A stretch of DNA of 64,000 bases from Bog-473 sp963777485 (GTDB taxonomy: Bacteria; Actinomycetota; Acidimicrobiia; Acidimicrobiales; RAAP-2): positions 682,001-746,000 of the forward strand of contig CAVZQP010000002.1 in the NCBI GenBank assembly GCA_963777485.1, in the 5' to 3' direction. Both the position numbers and the translations under genes were made by a program. Shown in pieces: positions 43,808 through 51,577 of the stretch (its first letter is position 1; every line of letters starts with the position of its first letter). Under the pieces are notes generated by a model, which had not been told where the DNA came from, ran no database searches, and saw only the letters and a program-made list of their open reading frames with translations.

Positions 43808-44544
43808 GGCGCAACGAGACCGAGCTGGCGAAAATGCGCCGCGCCGGGAAGGTCGTGGCCGAGATGCACGAGGCCACGCGGGCGGCCGCCAAGCCGGGCG
43901 TCACGACCGCGGAGCTCGACAAGATTGCGCGCGAAGTGCTGGACAGCCGGGGTGCGTCGTCGAACTTCCTCGGTTACCACGGCTTCCCCGCCGTCATCTG
44001 CACCTCGCCCAACTCGATGATCGTGCACGGGATCCCAGGCTCCTACGTACTCGAGGAGGGCGACATCCTCTCAATCGACTGCGGGGCGATCATCGAGGGC
44101 TACCACGGAGATGCCGCGTTCACCATGGGCATCGGCAACATCTCCAAGGAGGCGCAGAAACTGCTCGAGGCGACCGAGCGCAGCCTCTGGGCCGGCATCG
44201 AGCAGCTCGTGAAGGGCAACGCACTCCACGAAGTGGGCCGCGCGGTGCAGAACGTCGCGGAGGGCGCCGGATTCAGCGTCGTACGCGAATACGTCGGCCA
44301 CGCCATCGGGACCGCAATGCATGAGCAGCCACAGGTCCCTAACTACTGGCCCGGCAGCAAGGGCCCGACGCTCAAGACCGGCAACGTGTTCGCCATCGAG
44401 CCCATGGTCAACGCCGGCGGGCCCGAGACGGTGCTGCTCGACGACGGCTGGAGCGTCGTGACGGCCGACGGCCGCCTGTCGGCGCACTTCGAGCACACGA
44501 TCGCTGTGACCGAAAACGGCCCCGAGGTGTTCACGCTCGCTTGA
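43804..44544 (+). CDS. map: Methionine aminopeptidase type I
   Basis: 246-aa enzyme removing N-terminal Met. Metal ligands are readable: the Asp in LSIDCGAIIEGYHGDAAFT (two Asp), the His in EYVGHAIGTAMHEQPQVPNY, the Glu in FAIEPMVNAGG and the Glu in SAHFEHTIAVTENGPEV. No N-terminal SH3-binding/zinc extension. The ATG overlaps the adk stop (ATGA). Confidence 0.97.
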   Translation: MRRNETELAKMRRAGKVVAEMHEATRAAAKPGVTTAELDKIAREVLDSRGASSNFLGYHGFPAVICTSPNSMIVHGIPGSYVLEEGDILSIDCGAIIEGYHGDAAFTMGIGNISKEAQKLLEATERSLWAGIEQLVKGNALHEVGRAVQNVAEGAGFSVVREYVGHAIGTAMHEQPQVPNYWPGSKGPTLKTGNVFAIEPMVNAGGPETVLLDDGWSVVTADGRLSAHFEHTIAVTENGPEVFTLA

Positions 44545-45683
44545 TCCGGTCGGAAACGACCACAAGGCCCAACGCCGCGTTTATCGTGCGTCTCGTGGGT
44601 GAGGGCGGGGCGAAGCAGACGTACAGCCGCTGGCAAGCGCTGTCGCGCTTCGACACCGCCGCGATTTCGATCCCGACGGGCCTCCGCTGTGCCGTTGCGA
44701 TCGCTCTCCCGCTGATCGTCGGCATCTCGACGGGCCATTCCCGGGCCGCCGGTTGGGGCGCCGTCGGCGCCTTTCTGACCGACATGGCGATGAACCAGCC
44801 CGAACACCGCTTCCGGGCTCGGATCGTCGCCGGCGCAGCGGTTCTTGTTGCGCTCGGCGGGTTCCTCGGCGCACTCACCGGCATCGAAGGCTGGTTGATC
44901 TACCCGCTGGTTGCCCTGTGGACGGCAGCTTCAGGGCTCGCCGTGGCGATCAGCCCCCGCGCCGCACTGGTCGGGGTCTCTTCGGCGACGGGATTGCTGT
45001 ACGCCGCCTCGTTCCAGGTCTCGACGCTGCAGGCAGTGCGGGTCGGCGCCTGGATGCTTGCAGCCGGTCTTGGTGCGGCCGCGATCGGATGGGTGACGCA
45101 TCTGCCTCTCGGATCCCGCCGCGCCGCGGAGCCGCCCGCGTCGGCCACACCTGTCGGTCTCGAATGGGTCCGCTCCAGCGCCTGTGCCATCCGCCGGGGG
45201 CTCGCCGGCGACTCGACACTGGCACACCACGCGGCGCGGCTGACCAGCGTGTCCGTGGTGGCGACGGTCCTTTACCGGGTCATCAATCCGGTCGACGGCT
45301 TCTGGATCCCCGAGGCCGCCCTTTTCATAGGACGGCCCGATGCAACGCTCAGCATCGAGCGCAGCATCCTGCGCGTCGCGGGCTCGTTCCTCGGCGTCAC
45401 CGTGACGACGCTCATCTTGGTGATCGTCGAACCCAACTCGACCGGCCTCGCAGTAATCGCAGTCGCCGCCGGCGCGATCGCCTTTGCGGTCCAGCGCGTC
45501 AACTTCGGCTTTTACATCACCTTCGTCACGGTCATCTTCGTGGTTCTGACCGCCTTCGGCGGCGTGCCCGAGAGCCACGCCGTGTACCAGCGCCTGCTCT
45601 ACAACATCCTCGGCGCGACCCTTGCTGCGGCCTCCCTCCGGCTCTGGCCGAGCCCCGCCAGCTCGCCCGCGCCCTCTCCTTGA
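44541..45683 (+). CDS. FUSC-like/aromatic acid exporter family membrane protein
   Basis: 380-aa membrane protein with two bundles of hydrophobic helices (about 50-185 and 235-370) and a soluble middle segment. The pattern (RCAVAIALPLIVGI, GWGAVGAFLTDMA, then NPVDGFWIPEAALFIGRPDA and RVAGSFLGVTV) resembles the FUSC/ArAE-type exporter superfamily. Start is TTG 44541 overlapping the map stop (TTGA), so it appears cotranslated with map. It interrupts the map-infA linkage usual in the spc/alpha region. Substrate unknown. Confidence 0.75.
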   Translation: MIRSETTTRPNAAFIVRLVGEGGAKQTYSRWQALSRFDTAAISIPTGLRCAVAIALPLIVGISTGHSRAAGWGAVGAFLTDMAMNQPEHRFRARIVAGAAVLVALGGFLGALTGIEGWLIYPLVALWTAASGLAVAISPRAALVGVSSATGLLYAASFQVSTLQAVRVGAWMLAAGLGAAAIGWVTHLPLGSRRAAEPPASATPVGLEWVRSSACAIRRGLAGDSTLAHHAARLTSVSVVATVLYRVINPVDGFWIPEAALFIGRPDATLSIERSILRVAGSFLGVTVTTLILVIVEPNSTGLAVIAVAAGAIAFAVQRVNFGFYITFVTVIFVVLTAFGGVPESHAVYQRLLYNILGATLAAASLRLWPSPASSPAPSP

Positions 45684-46113
45684 CCTTGGCCACGAGGCCC
45701 GCATTCCGGCACGGCGGTATATGGGTCGAGCCGCGGGCTTCCGGTGCGACCGTATATGGGAGGTGCAATCCAGGTTGCAACTTCCCTATACGGTCGGAGC
45801 GAGGCCGCTGGGTCGCCGGCATATGTGAGTGTTGCGGGCGGCCGGGGTCCGTCCGGGGAGGTTGTCCGGCGGGTGCAGGGATTTCGGCGGATAGGGTGTC
45901 GAGGGACCCCCCCGGGTCGAGGTCTGGCGGGGGCGGGCGGGGCCGTCAGCCAACGGCTGGAAATCCCCAGCCCGTGCGGTAGACTCTCAAGCCGGCCCTT
46001 GGTCCGTCCCCCCTGCGGAACGCGCCCTCGGATCGACCCGAATTCCGCACCCTGCGCCCTCGCGTCGCCTGGTGCGCCGGAGTAGCACCAGAGACCAGTT
46101 CGAGGAGGGTCAC
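45684..46113 (+). promoter_or_regulatory. 430-bp FUSC-like/infA intergenic region
   Basis: No supported gene. It contains a large imperfect inverted repeat (45747-45796), three copies of a TATATGGG/CCCTATA-type motif (45717, 45752, 45784), a G/C-homopolymeric stretch (about 45904-45945) and a -10-like TAGACT (45980-45985), with only a poor -35 (CTGGAA, 17 bp upstream). Probably holds the promoter of the infA-rpmJ-rpsM operon. Confidence 0.45.
45747..45796. repeat. Imperfect 22-bp inverted repeat
   Basis: The arms are 45747-45768 and 45775-45796, matching at 19 of 22 positions, with a 6-nt loop TCCAGG. The outer ten bases (CGACCGTATA) match exactly. Its AT-rich TATA core is unlike the surrounding sequence. 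It could be an operator, a folded RNA or a relic of a small mobile repeat; no T-tract for a terminator. Confidence 0.75.
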
Positions 46114-46338
46114 CTGCCCAAGCCCAAGGAAGACGCCATCGTGCTCGAAGGCACAGTGGTCGAGCCGTTGCCCAACGCCATGTTCCGAGTCGAGCTCGAG
46201 AACGGCCACAAGGTGCTGGCGCACAGCTCGGGGAAGATGAGGATGCACCGCATCCGGATCCTCCCAGGGGACAAGGTCCAGGTGGAGATCACTCCGTACG
46301 ACCTCAACCGAGGTCGGATCACCTATCGGTACAAGTAG
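46114..46338 (+). CDS. infA: Translation initiation factor IF-1, probable CTG start
   Basis: 74-aa IF-1 covering the full family (EDAIVLEGTVVEPLPNAMF, RVELENGHKVLAHSSGKMRM, then RILPGDKVQVEITPYDLNRG). The family start M-(A/P)-K-K-D corresponds here to CTG-CCC-AAG-CCC-AAG. There is no ATG, GTG or TTG at that position, and GAGGAGGG lies 4 nt upstream of the CTG. The only upstream in-frame standard start is a GTG at 46072, giving 14 extra non-homologous residues and no clear Shine-Dalgarno sequence. A CTG start on an initiation factor suggests possible autoregulation. Confidence 0.9.
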   Translation: MPKPKEDAIVLEGTVVEPLPNAMFRVELENGHKVLAHSSGKMRMHRIRILPGDKVQVEITPYDLNRGRITYRYK

Positions 46339-46359
46339 AAGAGAAGGACGGGGAGTCAA

Positions 46360-46473
46360 GTGAAGGTTCGGCCGAGTGTCAAGCCGATCTGTGAGAAGTG
46401 CAAGGTCATCCGGCGACGTGGCGTCGTACGGGTGATCTGTGACAACCCGCGTCACAAGCAGCGGCAGGGCTAG
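46360..46473 (+). CDS. rpmJ: 50S ribosomal protein L36
   Basis: 37-aa L36: VKVRPSVKPICEKCKVIRRR, then GVVRVICDNPRHKQRQG, with the C-x2-C ... C ... H zinc set. It starts at GTG 46360 with GGGGAG about 4 nt upstream. It lies between infA and rpsM as usual. Confidence 0.97.
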   Translation: MKVRPSVKPICEKCKVIRRRGVVRVICDNPRHKQRQG

Positions 46474-46487
46474 GGAGAGGAAGCGAC

Positions 46488-46868
46488 ATGGCCCGAATTT
46501 CCGGCGTCGACATCCCGCGTGAGAAGCGGCTCGAGATCGCGCTGACCTACATCTACGGCATCGGCCCGACGCTCTCGAGGCAGATCACCGAGGCCGTCGA
46601 CATCAGCCCCTCCACGCGCGTCCGTGACCTGACCGACGAGGAGGTGGCAAAGCTCCGCACTTACATCGACCAGAGCTTCCGGGTCGAGGGTGACCTGCGC
46701 CGTGACGTCTCCCAGGACATCAAGCGCAAGATGGAGATCAACTGCTACCAGGGTGTGCGCCACCGCAAGGGCCTCCCGGTCCACGGCCAGCGCACCCACA
46801 CCAACGCCCGCACCCGCAAGGGCCCCAAGAAGACGGTGGCCGGCAAGAAGAAAGCGGTCAAGAAGTAA
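46488..46868 (+). CDS. rpsM: 30S ribosomal protein S13
   Basis: 126-aa S13 (ARISGVDIPREKRLEIALTY, IYGIGPTLSRQITEAV, GVRHRKGLPVHGQRTHTNAR, Lys-rich end). Its stop shares a base with the rpsK ATG. Confidence 0.98.
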   Translation: MARISGVDIPREKRLEIALTYIYGIGPTLSRQITEAVDISPSTRVRDLTDEEVAKLRTYIDQSFRVEGDLRRDVSQDIKRKMEINCYQGVRHRKGLPVHGQRTHTNARTRKGPKKTVAGKKKAVKK

Positions 46869-47269
46869 TGGCCAAGCCTGCCAAGCCCGGACAGCGGCGC
46901 CCCCGCCGCAAGGAGCGCAAGAACGTCGCGTACGGCGTCGCCCACATCAAGAGCTCCTTCAACAACACGATCGTCTCGATCGCCGACCCCGAGGGCAACG
47001 TCCTCGCCTGGGCGTCGGCTGGCAACGTCGGCTTCAAGGGTTCGCGCAAGTCGACGCCCTTTGCGGCGCAGCTGGCGGCCGAGGCGTGCGCCAAGCGCGC
47101 CATGGAGCACGGCGTGCGCAAGGTCGACGTCCTGGTGCGTGGGCCGGGCTCGGGCCGCGAGACCGCCATCCGTTCGCTGGCTGCCGTCGGCATCGAGGTG
47201 GTTGGCATCAAGGACGTGACGCCGATCCCGCACAACGGCTGCCGCCCCAAGAAGCGGCGCCGGGTCTAG
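46868..47269 (+). CDS. rpsK: 30S ribosomal protein S11
   Basis: 133-aa S11 (AHIKSSFNNTIVSIADPEGN, GFKGSRKSTPFAAQLAAEAC, then DVTPIPHNGCRPKKRRRV). Normal length; located at the platform near the mRNA exit. Confidence 0.98.
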   Translation: MAKPAKPGQRRPRRKERKNVAYGVAHIKSSFNNTIVSIADPEGNVLAWASAGNVGFKGSRKSTPFAAQLAAEACAKRAMEHGVRKVDVLVRGPGSGRETAIRSLAAVGIEVVGIKDVTPIPHNGCRPKKRRRV

Positions 47270-47301
47270 GACGAGAAGAAGAGGAACGAGGAACTCACTT
47301 C

Positions 47302-47949
47302 ATGGCTCGATACACCGGTCCCGTCTGCCGCCTCTGCCGGCGCGAGCGGACCAAGCTGTTCTTGAAGGGCGAGCGCTGCTACTCGCTCAAGTGCCCGGTC
47401 TCCGAGGCGGTGACCGACCGGCACAGCCGCGCCTACCCGCCGGGCGAGCACGGCCGTGACCGTATGCGACAGGGCTCCGAGTACCTGGCCCAGCTGCGCG
47501 AGAAGCAGAAGGCCCGCCGGATCTACGGGATCCTCGAGAAGCAGTTCCGCAACATGTACGAGGAGGCCACGCGCCAGGAGGGCATCACCGGTGAGAACCT
47601 CCTGCGCAACCTCGAGCTGCGCCTGGACAACGTGGTGTTCCGGGCCGGTTGGGGCGCAAGCCGCAGCCAGGCCCGCCAGTTCGTGCGCCACGGACACGTG
47701 CAGATCAACGGCAAGCGCGTGACGATCCCGAGCTACCGGGTGCGCAAGGGAGACAAGGTCACGCTGCGCGAGGCCACCCGGGGGAACTTCCATGTCCGCC
47801 GCAACATGGACACCCTCGAGCGCCAGACCCCGGCCTGGCTCGAGACCGGCGATGCCGGCTTCTCCGTCGCCGTTCTGAACCCGCCGTTGCGCGAGCACAT
47901 CGACGAGCCGCTGCAAGAGCAGCTCATCGTCGAGCTGTATTCGAAGTAG
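47302..47949 (+). CDS. rpsD: 30S ribosomal protein S4 (zinc-containing form)
   Basis: 215-aa S4. The N-terminus has CRLCRRERTKLFLKGERCY with a further Cys in SLKCP, the four-Cys zinc form. The S4 RNA-binding domain follows (RLDNVVFRAGWGASRSQARQ, VRHGHVQINGKRV). ATG at 47302, 32 bp after rpsK. Confidence 0.98.
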   Translation: MARYTGPVCRLCRRERTKLFLKGERCYSLKCPVSEAVTDRHSRAYPPGEHGRDRMRQGSEYLAQLREKQKARRIYGILEKQFRNMYEEATRQEGITGENLLRNLELRLDNVVFRAGWGASRSQARQFVRHGHVQINGKRVTIPSYRVRKGDKVTLREATRGNFHVRRNMDTLERQTPAWLETGDAGFSVAVLNPPLREHIDEPLQEQLIVELYSK

Positions 47950-48012
47950 CCGTCCGGTCCTACGTCCGCCCCAGACACGATCGCCCCGACCCCCGTCACA
48001 GGAGTACCCACC

Positions 48013-48951
48013 ATGTTGATCATCCAGAGGCCCACCGTCGAAGTCGTCGACGAGGAGCAGCACAACCGCCAGCGCTTCGCCATCGGCCCGCTCGACCCGG
48101 GCTTCGGCACGACGCTCGGCAACTCGCTGCGGCGCACGCTCTTGTCCTCGATCCCCGGCGGGGCCGTGACACAGCTGCGTTTCGACGAGGCGCTGCACGA
48201 GTTCACCACGCTGCCCGGTGTCAAGGAAGACGTCACTGACATCATCTTGAACCTCAAGGACCTGTTGGTGCGGGTGCACTCGGACGAGCCGGTGACGTTG
48301 CGGCTCGACGTGCGGGGCCCGGCCGACGCCACGGCGGCGGACCTCCAACTGACGCCCGACGTCGAGGTCCTGAACCCCGACCTGCACATCGCATCCATCA
48401 ACGCCAAGGGCCGCCTGGCCGTCGACGTGACGGTGGAGCGCGGGCGTGGCTACGCCTCGGCCGACAAGAACAAGCGGTCGTCGACCATCGGCGTGATCCC
48501 GATCGACTCGATCTTCTCGCCCGTGCACCGGGTGACCTTCGACATCGAGCCGGTGCGGGTCGAGCAGTCGACCAACTACGACCGCCTCGTGCTCGACATC
48601 GAGACGGACGGGACGATCACGCCCCGCGAGGCGCTGGCGTCGGCCGGCGACACGTTGCGCAACCTGGTCTCGCTGGTGGCCGACCTCGAAGAGGCGCCCC
48701 AGGGCCTGGAGCTGGGCGACACCGGTACCACCCAGAGCGGCTCGCCGGATCTCGACCTTCGGATCGAGGACCTGGACCTCTCGGAGCGCCCTCGCAACTG
48801 CCTCAAGCGCGCCCAGATCAACACGATCGGCGAGTTGGTCGAGCGCACCATGGAGGACCTGCTGGCGATCACGAACTTCGGCCAGAAGTCGGCCGACGAG
48901 GTCGTGCAGCGCCTGGACGAGCGCGGGCTGTCGCTGCGCACGCGGGACTAG
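48013..48951 (+). CDS. rpoA: RNA polymerase alpha subunit
   Basis: 312-aa alpha subunit. The N-terminal dimerisation domain has FAIGPLDPGFGTTLGNSLRR and TLLSSIPGGAVTQLRFDEAL. The C-terminal domain ends with LSERPRNCLKRAQINTIGEL and NFGQKSADEVVQRLDERGLS. Length is normal for actinobacteria. GGAG lies about 9 nt before the ATG. Confidence 0.98.
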   Translation: MLIIQRPTVEVVDEEQHNRQRFAIGPLDPGFGTTLGNSLRRTLLSSIPGGAVTQLRFDEALHEFTTLPGVKEDVTDIILNLKDLLVRVHSDEPVTLRLDVRGPADATAADLQLTPDVEVLNPDLHIASINAKGRLAVDVTVERGRGYASADKNKRSSTIGVIPIDSIFSPVHRVTFDIEPVRVEQSTNYDRLVLDIETDGTITPREALASAGDTLRNLVSLVADLEEAPQGLELGDTGTTQSGSPDLDLRIEDLDLSERPRNCLKRAQINTIGELVERTMEDLLAITNFGQKSADEVVQRLDERGLSLRTRD

Positions 48952-48965
48952 GGCTCGGTTCTGTC

Positions 48966-49319
48966 ATGCAGGCAACCCCAAAGCGTGGCCGCCGGCTCGG
49001 CGGCTCCTCTTCGCACCAGAAGGCCATGATGGGCAACCTCGTGGCATCGCTGATCGCGGCCGAGTCGATCGTCACCACCGAGGCCAAGGCGAAGGCCATG
49101 CGCCCGGTCGCCGAGAAGTGCGTGACGACTGCGCGCAAGGGCGGCGTGGCCGCCCAGCGCCACGTCGTCGCCCTCATCCGGGACAAGGACATGACCCACA
49201 AGCTCTTCGAAGAGATCGCGCCCCGCTACGAGGACCGTCCGGGCGGGTACACGCGGATTCTGAAGCTGGGGCCGCGTCCGGGTGACAACGCGCCGATGGC
49301 GCGTATCGAGTTCGTCTAG
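48966..49319 (+). CDS. rplQ: 50S ribosomal protein L17
   Basis: 117-aa L17 (MQATPKRGRRLGGSSSHQKA, MMGNLVASLIAAESIVTTEA, YEDRPGGYTRILKLGPRPGD). Standard place after rpoA. Confidence 0.98.
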   Translation: MQATPKRGRRLGGSSSHQKAMMGNLVASLIAAESIVTTEAKAKAMRPVAEKCVTTARKGGVAAQRHVVALIRDKDMTHKLFEEIAPRYEDRPGGYTRILKLGPRPGDNAPMARIEFV

Positions 49320-49338
49320 GCCGATCGCCGGGCCCACC

Positions 49339-50205
49339 GTGGAGGAACCGGGCGGCGCTGCGACGCAGCGCTGGAGGCTCCTCATCGCCTACGACGGCGC
49401 CGCGTTCCGCGGCTTCGCCGTCCAGCCCGAGGTGTCGACCGTGGCCGGCGCTCTGCGCCAGGCCTTGGAGCGCACGGCCCGCCTGAGCGAAGCGCCGTTG
49501 ATCACCTGTGCGGGGCGCACCGACGCCGGCGTGCACGCCCGGGGCCAGGTCGTCCACGTCGACCTCCCGCCGATTCCCTACGACGGCCCGGGACTGGCCC
49601 GGGCGATCAACCGCCAGCTGGCGCCGCAGGTCGTGGTGCGGCGCGCGGAGGAAGTCGGTGGTGACTTCGACGCGCGCCGGTCAGCGACGGGCCGGACGTA
49701 TCGGTACCTGGTGTGGAACGCGCCGGAAGCAGACCCCTTGTTGGCGCCGATCGCATGGCACGTGAGCGATCCATTGGACTTGGTGGCGATGCGCACGGCG
49801 TCGGACGTGCTGCTGGGGAGCCACGACTTCCGGTCCTTCTGTCGGCGGCCGCCGGGGACGGACGCATCCGAGCCGATCGTGCGACGGGTGACGTCGGCTC
49901 GCTGGTCGGTCGATGCCGGGCCCGAGGCGAGGGACGCCGACGGCGTGCGTCGTGCGGACTCCGCGGAGGCGTCGCGGGCCCGCCTGCTGCGTTTCGAGAT
50001 TTCTGCGAGCTCGTTCTGCCACCAGATGGTGCGTTCGCTGGTGGCATCGCTGGTCGACGTCGGACGGGGCAAGGGGAATGCCGCCGTTCTCCTGGAGCGC
50101 TTGCGTGCTGCGTCTCGTCAGTCGATGCCCGAGCCGGCGCCGGCCCAGGGGTTGTGCCTGGTGTCGGTGGACTACGCGGGAGACGGGGCGGGGCAGTTCG
50201 CGTAA
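49339..50205 (+). CDS. truA: tRNA pseudouridine(38-40) synthase TruA
   Basis: 288-aa pseudouridine synthase for the anticodon arm of tRNAs. The catalytic Asp is in the motif CAGRTDAGVHARGQVVH; RRSATGRTYRYLVWNAP and FEISASSFCHQMVRSLVASL are also family blocks. The GTG at 49339 was chosen as it starts just before the conserved core, but no good ribosome binding site is seen; a GTG at 49282 within rplQ is the alternative. It is the last gene of the ribosomal cluster; the terminator-like stem includes its stop codon. Confidence 0.95.
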   Translation: MEEPGGAATQRWRLLIAYDGAAFRGFAVQPEVSTVAGALRQALERTARLSEAPLITCAGRTDAGVHARGQVVHVDLPPIPYDGPGLARAINRQLAPQVVVRRAEEVGGDFDARRSATGRTYRYLVWNAPEADPLLAPIAWHVSDPLDLVAMRTASDVLLGSHDFRSFCRRPPGTDASEPIVRRVTSARWSVDAGPEARDADGVRRADSAEASRARLLRFEISASSFCHQMVRSLVASLVDVGRGKGNAAVLLERLRAASRQSMPEPAPAQGLCLVSVDYAGDGAGQFA

Positions 50206-50218
50206 ACGCCCCGTCTCC
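50179..50218. terminator. Terminator-like stem-loop at end of truA
   Basis: GGAGACGGGGCG and CGCCCCGTCTCC form a perfect 12-bp inverted repeat with a 16-nt loop that contains the truA TAA. No T-tract. It lies between convergent truA and the 127-aa gene, so it may act on both transcripts. Confidence 0.6.
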
Positions 50219-50239
50219 GAGGCCGCCCTGGTGCTCGTC

Positions 50240-50623
50240 TCAGGCCGCGCGGCGAGCGGTGCGCCCGGAATGGTTGCTCCCGCCACCGTTACGGCTCGGG
50301 AGAGCCTGACCGCCTTCGAGCTCGAACCAAGGTTCGGTCACCACCCGTTGCAGGCCGGACAGGATCTCGGACATGAATCGCCGCTCGAGGCTGATGGTCT
50401 GCTGGGCCAGCTCGAAGCTGAGGTCCACGAAGTGCACCGGTTGACTCACCGCGACGGGGAGCGCAGCGCGCAAGAGGTCGGTGAACGCTCGCAGGGTGGT
50501 CGCGATGGCTTCTTCGCCCGTTGCCTCACCGCTGCGCAACGAGTCATAAATGGCCCCAAGTGATTCGGCGTTGTCTTCCCCGGACGCAGTCGCACGGCCA
50601 GTCGTCTCGGTTTCGGTCGGCAT
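50240..50623 (-). CDS. Hypothetical protein (127 aa)
   Basis: Not recognised. Small soluble protein with an acidic, flexible N-terminus (about 25 residues), a mostly helical centre (LGAIYDSLRSGEATGEEAIA, LAQQTISLERRFMSEILSGL) and a basic Gly/Ser/Arg end. The ATG at 50623 has AAAGGA 9 nt upstream, and -10-like TATAAC (plus strand 50654-50659) about 30 bp upstream, supporting a real gene. Function unknown. Confidence 0.6.
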   Translation of the reverse strand: MPTETETTGRATASGEDNAESLGAIYDSLRSGEATGEEAIATTLRAFTDLLRAALPVAVSQPVHFVDLSFELAQQTISLERRFMSEILSGLQRVVTEPWFELEGGQALPSRNGGGSNHSGRTARRAA

Positions 50624-50653
50624 ACAGGTGTCCTTTCGTAAGGCTCCAACGCC

Positions 50654-50659
50654 GTTATA
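50654..50659 (-). promoter_or_regulatory. -10-like element of the 127-aa gene
   Basis: Minus-strand TATAAC within GGGTATAACGG, about 30 nt before the ATG at 50623. A -35 was not convincing (TTGGGA at 20-bp spacing). The rest of the 176-bp gap shows nothing else. Confidence 0.4.
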
Positions 50660-50799
50660 CCCAACGCACCTGTCCGTTTTCCCAAGACCGGGGGAACTCG
50701 CAGTGAACTCCGAATGACGGGCGGGTGACGAACCGGCGTTCCGTCCCCGACACAGGAGTCGCAGTGGCGTCGGATTCTCCAACCGTGTGCAAACGCGAC

Positions 50800-51516
50800 C
50801 TAGAGGTCGAAGGTGCTCCGCAGCATCTCGACGATGGCGCTGATCCTCTGCACCTCTTCGCGCAGAGCGTCCACGTCGGCCCGCAGGGACGTCACCACGT
50901 CGTCGAAAGAGACGGAACGCACCGCGATGGCAGCGTCGGTCGCGCCGGCGTCGGTGGTGTCGGCGTCGGCATCGCTCTCGGGTGGTTCTTCTGAGAGCTG
51001 TTGGGCCCAACGCTCCTCCTTCTGGCCTGGCCGCCGGGGCAGCTGGCGCACCAGGAGATTGGGCTCACCGGCGAGGCGTCCCAACTCCCGCTCGACGGCC
51101 TCGAGGCTGTCGAAGTCGGCCATGCGCTCGGTCCGGGCCCGGAGCTCCCCGACCGTCTGAGGCCCTCGGAGCAGGAGGACGGCCAGCACGGAGAGGCCCC
51201 GGGCGTCCAGGCCGAATCGTTCGTCCAACACCTGTCGGTACCGGGTGGCGGAACGGCCGTGGCCGGGATGGACGAAACGAAGCAGGCCGGACTCCTTCAA
51301 TGAGGACAGGGCAGTTTCGACGATCCCGTCGTCGTAGACCACGACCGGATCCCGATTCGACGTCTGGTTGCACGCGCTGGCCAAGGCGTTGAGCGTCAGC
51401 GGGTACTGCTGGGGCGTGGTCAGTTGCTTCTCCGCCAAGCTGCCGATCACTCGCGCTTCGACGGGGCTCAGGTCCACGACGGGCGAGCATATGCGGTCCA
51501 TCTCGTCGGGCATCAA
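50800..51516 (-). CDS. YceH/DUF480 family protein (UPF0502)
   Basis: 238-aa protein starting with the family signature LSPVEARVIGSLAEKQLTTP, then QYPLTLNALASACNQTSNRD and RGLSVLAVLLLRGPQTVGEL. These are two winged-helix domains. A C-terminal coiled-coil-like segment (LREEVQRISAIVEMLRSTFD) follows an acidic linker. Function of the family is unclear. A second start, at the next codon, is possible. Confidence 0.88.
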   Translation of the reverse strand: MMPDEMDRICSPVVDLSPVEARVIGSLAEKQLTTPQQYPLTLNALASACNQTSNRDPVVVYDDGIVETALSSLKESGLLRFVHPGHGRSATRYRQVLDERFGLDARGLSVLAVLLLRGPQTVGELRARTERMADFDSLEAVERELGRLAGEPNLLVRQLPRRPGQKEERWAQQLSEEPPESDADADTTDAGATDAAIAVRSVSFDDVVTSLRADVDALREEVQRISAIVEMLRSTFDL

Positions 51517-51577
51517 TGGAATGGCGAAATGTCGACCCCAGATTCAGCGCCTGACGGGAGTCGATGGTTCGCGGTCG

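Noticed and set aside
45684..46090. Short ORFs in the FUSC-infA gap
   Set aside because: Arg/Gly/Pro-rich, no ribosome binding sites, no family resemblance, and they cross the inverted repeat.
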